Made by a program: the position numbers and the translations under genes. Positions 1 to 5,970 of a stretch of DNA of 7,129 nt are shown here, one piece after another. Numbering within the stretch: position 1 is the stretch's first letter; every line of letters begins with the position of its first letter. This stretch comes from an uncultured archaeon (GTDB lineage Archaea; Nanobdellota; Nanobdellia; Pacearchaeales; GW2011-AR1). The notes beneath the pieces were generated by a model. That model had not been told where the DNA came from, searched no databases, and was given only the letters and a program-made list of their open reading frames with translations. The stretch covers positions 1 to 7,129 of the forward strand of contig CAIQQL010000144.1 in assembly GCA_903873955.1 (NCBI GenBank), read 5' to 3'.

Positions 1-125
1 ATGATCCTTCGTTCTAAGGATCTGAGTTGGGTATGCAACACAACCAGGAAATCCTCTTCAAGAGCTCTCAATGACCGTTTTAAGTTTGAAGCCAGCAAGT
101 CTTTAATTAAATCAAGAAAAGCCAT
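1..125 (-). CDS. Partial unknown small helical protein (5' end only)
   Basis: Reading the minus strand from the ATG at 125-123 gives 41 open codons that run off the left edge without a stop. The visible product begins MAFLDLIKDLLASNLKRSL and continues with alternating leucine-rich and charged residues (an RALEEDF stretch, then LRSLERRI). This pattern suggests an amphipathic helix or coiled coil with no signal peptide. I do not recognise the family. Support for a real gene comes from the start position: a TATA-like box lies about 24 bases upstream on the same strand (145-152), the spacing seen at the other leaderless starts in this window. It is divergent from the PAP2 phosphatase gene. Length and function cannot be judged because the 3' end is missing, and an open frame of 41 codons alone is weak evidence. 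Confidence 0.5.
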   Translation of the reverse strand, partial: MAFLDLIKDLLASNLKRSLRALEEDFLVVLHTQLRSLERRI

Positions 126-144
126 CCTTTAATACGGCTAAGAG

Positions 145-152
145 AATATAAA
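145..152 (-). promoter_or_regulatory. TATA-like box for the left-edge minus-strand gene
   Basis: On the minus strand this reads TTTATATT, centred about 24 bases before the ATG at 125, so transcription would begin at or next to the start codon. A second A/T match (153-160) lies farther away. The rest of the 126-244 gap is A/T-rich, with a T-run around 165-180, and holds the oppositely directed promoter of the PAP2 gene. I see nothing else in the gap. Confidence 0.45.
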
Positions 153-215
153 AATATATACCTTGAATTTTTATTTTTTTCAGTAGTAAATCTAGAGTAC
201 TTGTCTTTAACAAAG

Positions 216-222
216 TTTAATA
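216..222 (+). promoter_or_regulatory. TATA-like box for the PAP2 phosphatase gene
   Basis: TTTAATA, preceded by the purine-rich CAAAG, is centred about 26 bases before the ATG at 245. This is the distance expected for an archaeal leaderless transcript. No convincing Shine-Dalgarno sits at the usual distance; a GGGG at 229-232 is about 12 bases away. Confidence 0.45.
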
Positions 223-244
223 GCCAAAGGGGCTGGCCTACTCA

Positions 245-724
245 ATGACACCCCTTGAATCTTTCGATATTTTTATTGCACAGTATCTTTTTGTCATTGC
301 CCCACTGCTTTTTGGAGTTTATGTCCTCATTTCCCTAAAAACTAGCAAAAAGGCAATCATTCATCTCTTCACTGCATCTATTGTGGTATTGCTGCTTGCT
401 TTGATTGCAAGCCATCTTTATTTTAACCCCCGCCCATTTGTGGTCGCACATACGTCTCCACTGATTCCTCATGCACCTGACAATGGATTTCCTTCTGACC
501 ATGTCCTTCTTACTGCAACAATTTCTGCGGTCCTTTTTATCTATAATCGGAAGTTGGGGATTGCCTCTTGGATTGTGACTCTCCTCGTGGGTTATGCACG
601 TATCGCCATTGGAATTCACCATACTATTGATGTCCTAGGCAGCATCGTTATTGCATTGATTGGAACGGGAGTCGTTTACGGGGTTTTAGGGCTCCTATCC
701 AAGAAGGCAAAGATAAGCTTTTAG
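245..724 (+). CDS. PAP2-family membrane phosphatase (BcrC-like undecaprenyl/polyprenyl-diphosphatase)
   Basis: This is a membrane-embedded acid phosphatase of the PAP2 superfamily, predicted to dephosphorylate a polyprenyl diphosphate or a related lipid phosphate. The conserved motifs are visible: R63-P64 in FNPRPFV, P83-S84-D85-H86 (the PSDH variant of PSGH, with His86 as proton donor), and R119 with H125 and D129 in the R-x5-H-x3-D motif (H125 is the nucleophile). Around five hydrophobic segments are seen, at about residues 12-31, 38-60, 86-100, 105-124 and 130-151. The stretch from FNPRPF through IPHA to FPSDH closely resembles Bacillus BcrC, which recycles undecaprenyl diphosphate. In an archaeon the substrate would more likely be a dolichyl-type carrier for glycan assembly, which is inference. 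The lysine of the canonical K-x6-RP motif appears to be replaced (Ser56). At 159 residues it is compact but complete. The neighbouring genes say nothing about its role. Confidence 0.85.
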   Translation: MTPLESFDIFIAQYLFVIAPLLFGVYVLISLKTSKKAIIHLFTASIVVLLLALIASHLYFNPRPFVVAHTSPLIPHAPDNGFPSDHVLLTATISAVLFIYNRKLGIASWIVTLLVGYARIAIGIHHTIDVLGSIVIALIGTGVVYGVLGLLSKKAKISF

Positions 725-742
725 AGGTAGGTATTAAATCTT

Positions 743-763
743 GAAAAATAACCTATATTTTTC
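743..763. terminator. Possible bidirectional terminator between convergent genes
   Basis: A perfect 7-base inverted repeat, GAAAAAT (743-749) and ATTTTTC (757-763), flanks a 7-base loop between the ends of the PAP2 gene (724) and pyrD (772). Because the arms are A/T runs, each strand shows a five-T tract at its 3' arm. Oligo-T tracts are the main archaeal termination signal, so one short element could serve both convergent genes. The stem itself is weak. Confidence 0.45.
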
Positions 764-771
764 CCTTTGTT

Positions 772-1833
772 TCAATTCCAAATATATGCTTTAGGGTCTG
801 CTGCTCGTAATGTTCGCAGTATGCGTGTTCCTTCAAAAATAAGAGGCGTATAAATCTGAATACCCTCTGCTCCAAAAGAAAGTCGTTCTTGCAGATGTAA
901 GGGAGTATCAATCCCTCCACACGCTATCAGTTTTGCAGCATATTTTCTATCGGCAAGGACGTCCTTGAAACCTCTTTGAGTTTGCAGAGAAGGAGAATAG
1001 ACTACCTGACCGCTGGCCCCTCCCTTCCCAGGAGACAGAGGGATATAATGACGGTTATGATTGGTGGTGGTGTTCGCGGTTGTGAACCCTCTGACATTAT
1101 ATTGTCGTGAAATATCGACGGTTTCTTCAATGGTTGCCCTATCTAGGTCAGGCGAGACCTTGAGATAAAGTTCCTGGGTAGGAAGCAATAGACTTGAGAC
1201 TGCCGCTAACATACCAGAAAGTTGTCCCTGATACTCTCTTCGGGCATCAATCCCTCCCGTACTGCCATGTGTATTTGGACAGGAAACGTTGAGTTCAAAC
1301 CGATCAACACAAGGCAGGTATTTACAATGATTCATCGTCCCAGAAAGATCTTTAAGAACCTCATCGCCTTTCTTGCCAGGTGTTGCCATAAGATTGATGG
1401 TGATAGGGACCCCATGATGCCCGTAATCATTCAATCTCTCGGCAACAGCACGAGCACCGATCCCTGGTAAACCCATCCAATTGACAAGCGACCTGCTTTC
1501 AATGAACCTTTGAGTCCGTGGTCGGGGATTGCCTGCCCAAGGATCATAAGTGACTGTTCCGATAACCGCCCGATTGAAACCGAGGTGCTTTAAGAACGTA
1601 GGGGCTATTTCGGCATTTTTATTGAATCCTGCAGCATTGGAAAATTCAAAGGATAAAGGTTTGGCATTGGTAGTATTATCCAAAAGAAGACTTTCGAGGC
1701 CTAATCGGTGTACCGTCTCTGCAAATAAAATGAACAACTCATGCGCCTTTTCAGGATCTTTTGCTGTTGTTCGGAACACAAGGGGCTTGATAAGATCATA
1801 GAACAAGTCGAAACCTTTTCTTGCTAAATCCAT
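772..1833 (-). CDS. pyrD: Dihydroorotate dehydrogenase, class 2 (quinone-type) architecture
   Basis: This flavoenzyme oxidises dihydroorotate to orotate, the fourth step of pyrimidine synthesis. Its 353 residues match the class 2 layout: an N-terminal helical extension (about 1-45, with the family-typical KDPEKAHELF at 25-34) that in this class binds the membrane and quinone, then an FMN-binding TIM barrel. Visible sites are SNAAGFNKNAE (65-75, Lys72), IGTVT (91-95), INLMATPGK (146-154), NVSCPNT (182-188), YLKVSPD (223-229, Lys225), ANTTT (253-257), GGASG (271-275), the CGGID loop (305-309) and the GAEGIQIYT phosphate-binding loop (321-329). Class 2 enzymes normally have NxSSPN with a catalytic serine. 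Here that position is Cys185, the residue class 1 enzymes use. The ATG at 1833 is supported by a TATA-like box 24-25 bases upstream. The gene is divergent from the DUF362 gene; no other pyrimidine gene is in view. Confidence 0.93.
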   Translation of the reverse strand: MDLARKGFDLFYDLIKPLVFRTTAKDPEKAHELFILFAETVHRLGLESLLLDNTTNAKPLSFEFSNAAGFNKNAEIAPTFLKHLGFNRAVIGTVTYDPWAGNPRPRTQRFIESRSLVNWMGLPGIGARAVAERLNDYGHHGVPITINLMATPGKKGDEVLKDLSGTMNHCKYLPCVDRFELNVSCPNTHGSTGGIDARREYQGQLSGMLAAVSSLLLPTQELYLKVSPDLDRATIEETVDISRQYNVRGFTTANTTTNHNRHYIPLSPGKGGASGQVVYSPSLQTQRGFKDVLADRKYAAKLIACGGIDTPLHLQERLSFGAEGIQIYTPLIFEGTRILRTLRAADPKAYIWN

Positions 1834-1852
1834 AAGGGTTAGTGTAGATAAC

Positions 1853-1862
1853 TATTTTTAAA
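1853..1862 (-). promoter_or_regulatory. TATA-like box for pyrD
   Basis: The minus strand reads TTTAAAAATA, centred about 24-25 bases upstream of the pyrD ATG, predicting a leaderless transcript. No Shine-Dalgarno motif is seen before the start. The 1834-1975 gap holds this promoter and the oppositely directed promoter of the DUF362 gene. Confidence 0.5.
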
Positions 1863-1938
1863 TTATTAGTGAGTTTAGAACAATGATCGCTATGTATCGG
1901 ACTTAAAGGAAGTTCATTCCCCTAACCGAGTGAAAAAC

Positions 1939-1946
1939 TATAAATA
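1939..1946 (+). promoter_or_regulatory. TATA box for the DUF362 ferredoxin-like gene
   Basis: TATAAATA preceded by the purine-rich GTGAAAAAC (a BRE-like context) is the best archaeal TATA match in the window. It is centred about 33 bases before the ATG at 1976, leaving a predicted leader of only several bases. It overlaps the alternative upstream ATG at 1946, which argues that this ATG lies in the promoter and is not translated. Confidence 0.55.
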
Positions 1947-1975
1947 TGGTCCTTACCAAAAAGAGAGAGACTTCG

Positions 1976-2953
1976 ATGGCAACCATATACTCGGCAAAAA
2001 AGATAGAAAAGATTCTTGAAAAGATAGATGCATCAATGTTAGGAGAAAATGTGGCGATCAAGGTGCATTTTGGAGAGAAAGGGTGTACGACCTATCTAAG
2101 TCCAAAGGTTGTGCATAAGGTCTTCGACAAGGTCGTGAGTCTTGGAAAGAAGGCGACATTGGTTGAATGTAATGTCCTCTACAAAGGAAGCAGGACAAAC
2201 AGTACTGACCATCTTAAAACAGCTCAGGAGCATGGTTTTGACAGGCCTATTGAGATACTTGATGGAGAAGAAGGGCAAGAATACACACTCGTCAAAGGAT
2301 GTAAGCTCGGGAAGGGAATCAAAAAATTCGACTCTCTTATCGTGCTAACTCACTTCAAGGGGCATATGATGGCAGGTTTTGGAGGTTCTTTAAAAAACAT
2401 AGGCATGGGACTCGCCAGCAGGGCGGGGAAACTACAGATGCATGCCAATATCAAACCCTCAGTCTCAGATGAATGCATTGGTTGTGGGGTCTGCATAGAA
2501 CATTGTAATGCCAAGGCAATAACTTTGGTTGATGGCAAGGCAGTCATAGACAAGGATAAATGCGAGGGTTGTGCGATGTGTATTGCCCTGTGCTCCACAG
2601 GAGCCATTTCTGTTCCCTGGGGAAGCGAGAACCCGCAGGGCTTGCAAAATAAAATTGCCAATTACGCCTCCGCAGTCCTGACCTTGTTTCCCAAGGCGGT
2701 TTTTATCAACGTTCTTGAGAACATAACCAAAGATTGTGACTGTATGGATTTTGAGCAAAAACCGATCATGGAGGATCAAGGCATCCTCTGTGGAACAGAC
2801 ATTGTTGCAGTCGATAAGGCAAGCTTGGACCTTGCCAATAAATCTTCAGGTGGTAAATTCAATAAGATAAATGCCATAAATAAGGATAAACAAATTGAAT
2901 TTGCAGAAAAACTGAAGTTGGGAACAAGCAAATACAATCTGATAGAATTATAG
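1976..2953 (+). CDS. DUF362 protein with two [4Fe-4S] ferredoxin motifs
   Basis: This 325-residue protein consists of a DUF362 domain with an inserted bacterial-type ferredoxin module. The N-terminal part (about 1-150) has the family hallmarks NVAIKVHFGEKG (25-36), THFKGHMMAGFGGSLKNIGMG (about 125-145) and GSRTNS (71-76). Two cysteine clusters follow, C167-x2-C170-x2-C173-x3-C177 and C196-x2-C199-x2-C202-x3-C206, which should hold two [4Fe-4S] clusters. Further cysteines occur at 254, 256 and 272. It has no signal peptide or membrane segment, so it is probably a cytoplasmic electron-transfer or Fe-S protein. The family's reaction is not established, and I assign none. An in-frame ATG at 1946 would add ten residues, but it falls inside the TATA box, so the ATG at 1976 (MATIYSAKK) is preferred. 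It is followed by terminator-like sequence and appears to be its own transcription unit. Confidence 0.85.
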   Translation: MATIYSAKKIEKILEKIDASMLGENVAIKVHFGEKGCTTYLSPKVVHKVFDKVVSLGKKATLVECNVLYKGSRTNSTDHLKTAQEHGFDRPIEILDGEEGQEYTLVKGCKLGKGIKKFDSLIVLTHFKGHMMAGFGGSLKNIGMGLASRAGKLQMHANIKPSVSDECIGCGVCIEHCNAKAITLVDGKAVIDKDKCEGCAMCIALCSTGAISVPWGSENPQGLQNKIANYASAVLTLFPKAVFINVLENITKDCDCMDFEQKPIMEDQGILCGTDIVAVDKASLDLANKSSGGKFNKINAINKDKQIEFAEKLKLGTSKYNLIEL

Positions 2954-3007
2954 ACGTGAGATTGTCTATCTTTTGAAACGAGACTACTCTTTTTTGATGA
3001 ATTTTTT
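2950..3007 (+). terminator. Terminator region after the DUF362 gene
   Basis: A small hairpin, ATAGAC (2950-2955) with GTCTAT (2964-2969) around an 8-base loop, overlaps the stop codon and is followed by TCTTTT. Two six-T runs follow at 2990-2995 and 3002-3007. Oligo-T tracts like these fit archaeal termination. They lie just before the purE promoter, which suggests that the DUF362 gene and the purine genes are transcribed separately. Confidence 0.4.
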
Positions 3008-3016
3008 GGAGAAAAC

Positions 3017-3024
3017 TATTTAAC
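3017..3024 (+). promoter_or_regulatory. TATA-like box for the purine operon
   Basis: TATTTAAC, preceded by GAGAAAAC, resembles the GAAAAAC-TATAAATA element before the DUF362 gene. It is centred about 26 bases before the ATG at 3046, predicting leaderless transcription of purE as first gene of the operon. This supports 3046 over the in-frame TTG at 3028. Confidence 0.5.
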
Positions 3025-3045
3025 TAATTGTATGCAGTGATTACC

Positions 3046-3576
3046 ATGTCAACCATAACTCCGATATTTCGAGAGCAAGTGGAAAGAGGACTTGGATGTG
3101 TTGTAATTCTAGCGGGATCTGGAAGTGATGATCCTCAAATAAAAAAGGTTGCAGACGCTTTGCTGAAGTACGGCGTTCCCTACGAGGTGAGGATTGCTTC
3201 TGCACATAAACAAGGAGACAGGCTACGGGAGATTGTCGCAGAGTATGACTCTTTGAATGGGCCTTTGGCATATATCGCCGTTGCAGGAGGTACAGATGCG
3301 TTATCCGGAACTTCTTCGTTCATATCCTACAGGCCGACCATTAGCTGTCCGCCTGATGCTCCAAATATGAGTTGTCTGACAAATCCTCCTGGAAGTTCCA
3401 ATCTTTATATTACCAGGCCAGAAAATGCTGCAAGAGCAGTGGCGCAGATTTTTTCATATGCTAATCCTGCCTATCGGGCTGCACTGACTACCGAGATAGA
3501 AAAGAAGCGAGGATCTTTAGTAGAGGATGATACAACAATGCAAATAAAATATGCCTCGCAAGGAAAACCACAATGA
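3046..3576 (+). CDS. purE: AIR carboxylase, class II PurE
   Basis: PurE carboxylates aminoimidazole ribonucleotide to CAIR in purine synthesis. This copy has 176 residues. Diagnostic sites are AGSGSDD (23-29, phosphate/ribose binding), ASAHK (51-55), VAGGTDALSG (79-88) and ISCPPD (99-104). The SAHK and ISCPP motifs are those of class II enzymes (animal PAICS, Treponema PurE), which use CO2 directly. Class I enzymes have AHR and LPGM-type motifs and need N5-CAIR made by PurK. No purK is visible here, in agreement. The usual class II AGRSN loop reads AGGTD, so an arginine is missing. The ATG at 3046 is chosen because the TATA-like box lies 26 bases before it; a TTG at 3028 would add six residues. 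The gene overlaps purC by four bases (ATGA), implying coupled translation. Confidence 0.88.
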   Translation: MSTITPIFREQVERGLGCVVILAGSGSDDPQIKKVADALLKYGVPYEVRIASAHKQGDRLREIVAEYDSLNGPLAYIAVAGGTDALSGTSSFISYRPTISCPPDAPNMSCLTNPPGSSNLYITRPENAARAVAQIFSYANPAYRAALTTEIEKKRGSLVEDDTTMQIKYASQGKPQ

Positions 3577-4694
3577 CGGAAGAATTCTTGAATCTCAATC
3601 AGGCACGACAGATGGTCGAAGAATATCTGCAGCATGAGGGTGATACCCACGCAACGCAAGATATCTTGAATTCCAATGCAATCCCTAGATTAAAAGGATA
3701 TACTGTAAGGCCAGGAAAGGTCTCTGACTCTATTTTTGGTGGGAAAGGGGCCTACGTCAAAAAAGGTGGAGAAAGAGTCGAATTCGAAAACCCTCCCTTG
3801 CTTGCAAGAGATGGGATCCCTCTAAGAATAATGGTCAGGACTGACCGAATTTCAACCCATGATATCAATCGTGGCTCTATTCCCTTCAAAGACCAAATCC
3901 TCGCGTTAAATCATAACTTCATGCGAAGAATGCTTGCACCTTATATTGGAACTTCACAATTGGACATTTCTGGCTTAGAAGATAATGCTGTCGCGATTGT
4001 TGCTGAAGAACTAGTGCAGTTAGGATTTGAAAATGTGATGAGGGCTTATATGGCAAAAAGCACTACTTCAACCTCTCTTTATCAGCACTATCTTAAAGGA
4101 GAGAGGTCATTTTGTGGTCACCCTCTTCCAGAAGGATTGATTGCGAACGGGCCGTTACCGTATCTTATGGATACCCCTTCAACAAAATCAGAAGAGCACG
4201 ATGAGTCACTAGCCCCGGAAGAGATGTTTAGGAGGGGAATATGCACGCCTGAACAGTATATTCCTGCAAGAAATGGCGCTCTGGCTGCATTTGGGGCTGT
4301 TTCTGTCTTCTTGAGAAACAAAGGGCTCATCGCAGTAGACACAAAGACCGAGCACGGAGTTAGCCGAAAAGGGAGGATAGTCGCACAAGATGAGATCTGG
4401 ACCATGGACTCTTCAAGGTTCTGGCTAGAACAGGATTACAACGCTCAACGTCAGCTTTTAGAAAGGGGAGAAATAGCGGAATTAAATCCTAAGTCATATT
4501 CAAAAGAGTTCGCGCGAGGGTTTTCAGAAGGGGAAAGAGGATATAACCCTGAGCAAAGAATAGCTATTGCGGTAAGGTATATTGAGGGGATACAGCATCT
4601 TTTAGGAAGAAGGTTTGTTCCGGACATGAGCCCAAGGGACTCAAGGGTAATTTCCGGATTACAGACCATCGTCGAGAATATTGGCAATAATTAA
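3573..4694 (+). CDS. purC: SAICAR synthetase
   Basis: PurC joins CAIR and aspartate using ATP to form SAICAR. The 373-residue protein is longer than the roughly 240-residue bacterial form and resembles the longer, yeast-like type, with an N-terminal segment of about 40 residues before the nucleotide-binding region. Visible motifs are RPGKVSDSIFGG (46-57; usual GKVRD has Arg replaced by Ser51), RTDRIST (89-95), MRAYMAKST (156-164), CGHPLPEGL (181-189), TPSTKSEEHDE (201-211), DTKTEHG (256-262) and DEIWTMDSSRFW (273-284), which line the ATP, CAIR and aspartate sites. The start is the ATG overlapping the purE stop, so the two products are made in tandem. This is the gene pair that animals carry fused as PAICS. 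The next gene is 107 bases away, the longest gap in the operon. Confidence 0.93.
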   Translation: MTEEFLNLNQARQMVEEYLQHEGDTHATQDILNSNAIPRLKGYTVRPGKVSDSIFGGKGAYVKKGGERVEFENPPLLARDGIPLRIMVRTDRISTHDINRGSIPFKDQILALNHNFMRRMLAPYIGTSQLDISGLEDNAVAIVAEELVQLGFENVMRAYMAKSTTSTSLYQHYLKGERSFCGHPLPEGLIANGPLPYLMDTPSTKSEEHDESLAPEEMFRRGICTPEQYIPARNGALAAFGAVSVFLRNKGLIAVDTKTEHGVSRKGRIVAQDEIWTMDSSRFWLEQDYNAQRQLLERGEIAELNPKSYSKEFARGFSEGERGYNPEQRIAIAVRYIEGIQHLLGRRFVPDMSPRDSRVISGLQTIVENIGNN

Positions 4695-4767
4695 GATGAC
4701 ATCACGAACGGGAATTACAGGGCAGGCATGTCTCAACAACGACACAAACAGAATTCTTAGGATAAAT

Positions 4768-4793
4768 CCTCCTACACCCAATACCAAAGGAGG
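4768..4793 (+). promoter_or_regulatory. Strong Shine-Dalgarno of purH inside a potential hairpin
   Basis: AGGAGG at 4788-4793 lies 8 bases before the purH ATG (4802) and is the only strong ribosome-binding site seen in the window, which decides that start. Upstream, CCTCCT at 4768-4773 is its exact complement, giving a 6-base-pair stem with a 14-base loop that would hide the site. A competing smaller stem, AGGA (4759-4762) with TCCT (4767-4770), would free it. No TATA-like box sits at the correct distance, so purH is probably read from the purE promoter. The complementarity is seen directly; a regulatory role is inference. Confidence 0.5.
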
Positions 4794-4801
4794 CGCACCA
4801 C

Positions 4802-5968
4802 ATGCCAACTGATGTTTCAGATTTTAAAAGGATTTATCGAACCCCTGTCGGAGGTGACTTTGCTGAGGTTCTCGAAAGAAACTTGAGAAGGGAAGAGGAG
4901 TTAAAATACGGTGAGAACCCAAACCAACCTGCAGCAATTTATATAGATTCGAATAGCGCCTTAGGAAAACTTGTCTCTGCCAAACTGGTAAAATCCGGAA
5001 AGGGAGGATGGTCTGCGACAAATTATATGGATGTGTTAAGGGGGATGGACATCCTGAAATTCTTCGATAAGCCAGCGGCAGCAGTTATGAAGCATCTCAT
5101 TCCTTCAGGTTTTGCCGTGCAGTATGGAGGTAATAGGTTACAAGAGATCTATCGAAATGCCCGAGAGGCTGACGCAAGGAGCGCTTTTGGGTCAGTTGTC
5201 GTATTGAATCGGCCCTTGGATAAAGAGACTGCAACAGAGTTGATGACTACTTATGTTGAGGCTGTTGCCGCTCCAGAATTTGAGGAAGGGGTCATGCCAA
5301 TCCTTGACGCAAAAAAAGACCTAAGAGCGATTCATATATCCGGTCTGGATAAAATCCCAAGATTCAATGATGAGGCACTTGACGGAGAATATGATGCAAA
5401 AGGCCTTCCCTTCGGCAGGACTCTCATGCAGAAACCTTATCTGACCAGTATCAAAGGACCTAAGGACTTGATTGTTGATCCGTTAGTTAAGCGAACTGCA
5501 GAAGGAAAGGCTGAAGAGGTTTTTGTTGAAAGAGCACCAACACTCTCCGAACTTGAAGACATGCTGACAGCTTGGCACATTAATATTGGAGTGAGAAGCA
5601 ATGGGATTGTGATTGTAAAAAATGGGGTTACTCTAGCAATCGGATCTGGTCAGCAGGAGAGAGTCGGAGCGGTTGAACAGGCGATTGTAAAAGGGTACCA
5701 GAAATATGCAGACCGGCAGCAAATAAAGTATGACCCTCTTTTTGGGATTATGCAATGTATCACCGAAGTTTCACCTTTGAAGGGAGCAGTAGTCTCTTCT
5801 GACGCCTTTTTTCCAAAAACTGATAATATCGCGTTATTAGCAAGAGTTGGAATCAGCGGGATTATCCAGCCAGGGGGCTCTGTAAAGGACTTAGAGGTCA
5901 TCCAGGCCGTGAATAGGTATCAAATGGCGATGGCATTTACTTTGGAGAGATGCTTTGTGCACATCTAG
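4802..5968 (+). CDS. purH: Stand-alone AICAR formyltransferase (PurH C-terminal domain type)
   Basis: This enzyme transfers a formyl group from 10-formyltetrahydrofolate to AICAR to give FAICAR. The 388-residue protein begins at the formyltransferase domain: LKYGENPNQPAA (35-45) stands near the N-terminus, whereas in bifunctional PurH about 200 residues of IMP cyclohydrolase domain come first. Catalytic-type residues are present: K97-H98 in AVMKHLIPSG, the DARSAFG motif (124-130), R265-S266-N267 in VRSNGIV followed by GSGQQERVG (281-289), SSDAFFP (332-338), IQPGGS (355-360) and a C-terminal histidine (H387) matching the terminal His of PurH. The length fits the known stand-alone form of about 390 residues. 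Start choice rests on the AGGAGG at 4788. It follows purC in the operon, and purB starts 2 bases after its stop. IMP cyclohydrolase must be supplied elsewhere, for example by archaeal PurO. Confidence 0.9.
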   Translation: MPTDVSDFKRIYRTPVGGDFAEVLERNLRREEELKYGENPNQPAAIYIDSNSALGKLVSAKLVKSGKGGWSATNYMDVLRGMDILKFFDKPAAAVMKHLIPSGFAVQYGGNRLQEIYRNAREADARSAFGSVVVLNRPLDKETATELMTTYVEAVAAPEFEEGVMPILDAKKDLRAIHISGLDKIPRFNDEALDGEYDAKGLPFGRTLMQKPYLTSIKGPKDLIVDPLVKRTAEGKAEEVFVERAPTLSELEDMLTAWHINIGVRSNGIVIVKNGVTLAIGSGQQERVGAVEQAIVKGYQKYADRQQIKYDPLFGIMQCITEVSPLKGAVVSSDAFFPKTDNIALLARVGISGIIQPGGSVKDLEVIQAVNRYQMAMAFTLERCFVHI

Positions 5969-5970
5969 AC

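Noticed and set aside
165..181. T-rich run considered as a terminator.
   Set aside because: No plus-strand gene is seen ending before it, and it lies in a divergent promoter region, so simple A/T richness explains it.
222..240. AGCC...GGCT and AGG...CCT self-complementary bits just before the PAP2 start, considered as a leader hairpin or operator.
   Set aside because: The stems are about four bases, and the predicted transcript is leaderless, so there would be no leader RNA to fold.
335..622. Minus-strand open frame of 95 codons opposite the PAP2 gene.
   Set aside because: The plus-strand frame has all PAP2 catalytic motifs; the antisense product is composition-driven and unrecognisable.
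1837..1927. Short inverted match GGTTAG (1837-1842) and CTAACC (1922-1927) flanking the pyrD/DUF362 divergent promoter region, considered as paired operator sites.
   Set aside because: Only six bases match, and the two sites are at different distances from the two starts; such a match is expected by chance in about 100 bases.
2350..2779. Long minus-strand open frames opposite the DUF362 gene, and similar ones opposite purC, purH and purB.
   Set aside because: They are antisense shadows of well-supported genes, have no recognisable motifs and lack a promoter at the spacing seen for real genes.
5950..5970. ATG at 5950 as the purB start, with GGAGAG beside it.
   Set aside because: The GGAGAG directly abuts the ATG, leaving no room for ribosome-site spacing, and the ATG at 5971 gives tight coupling to purH; the choice is not certain.
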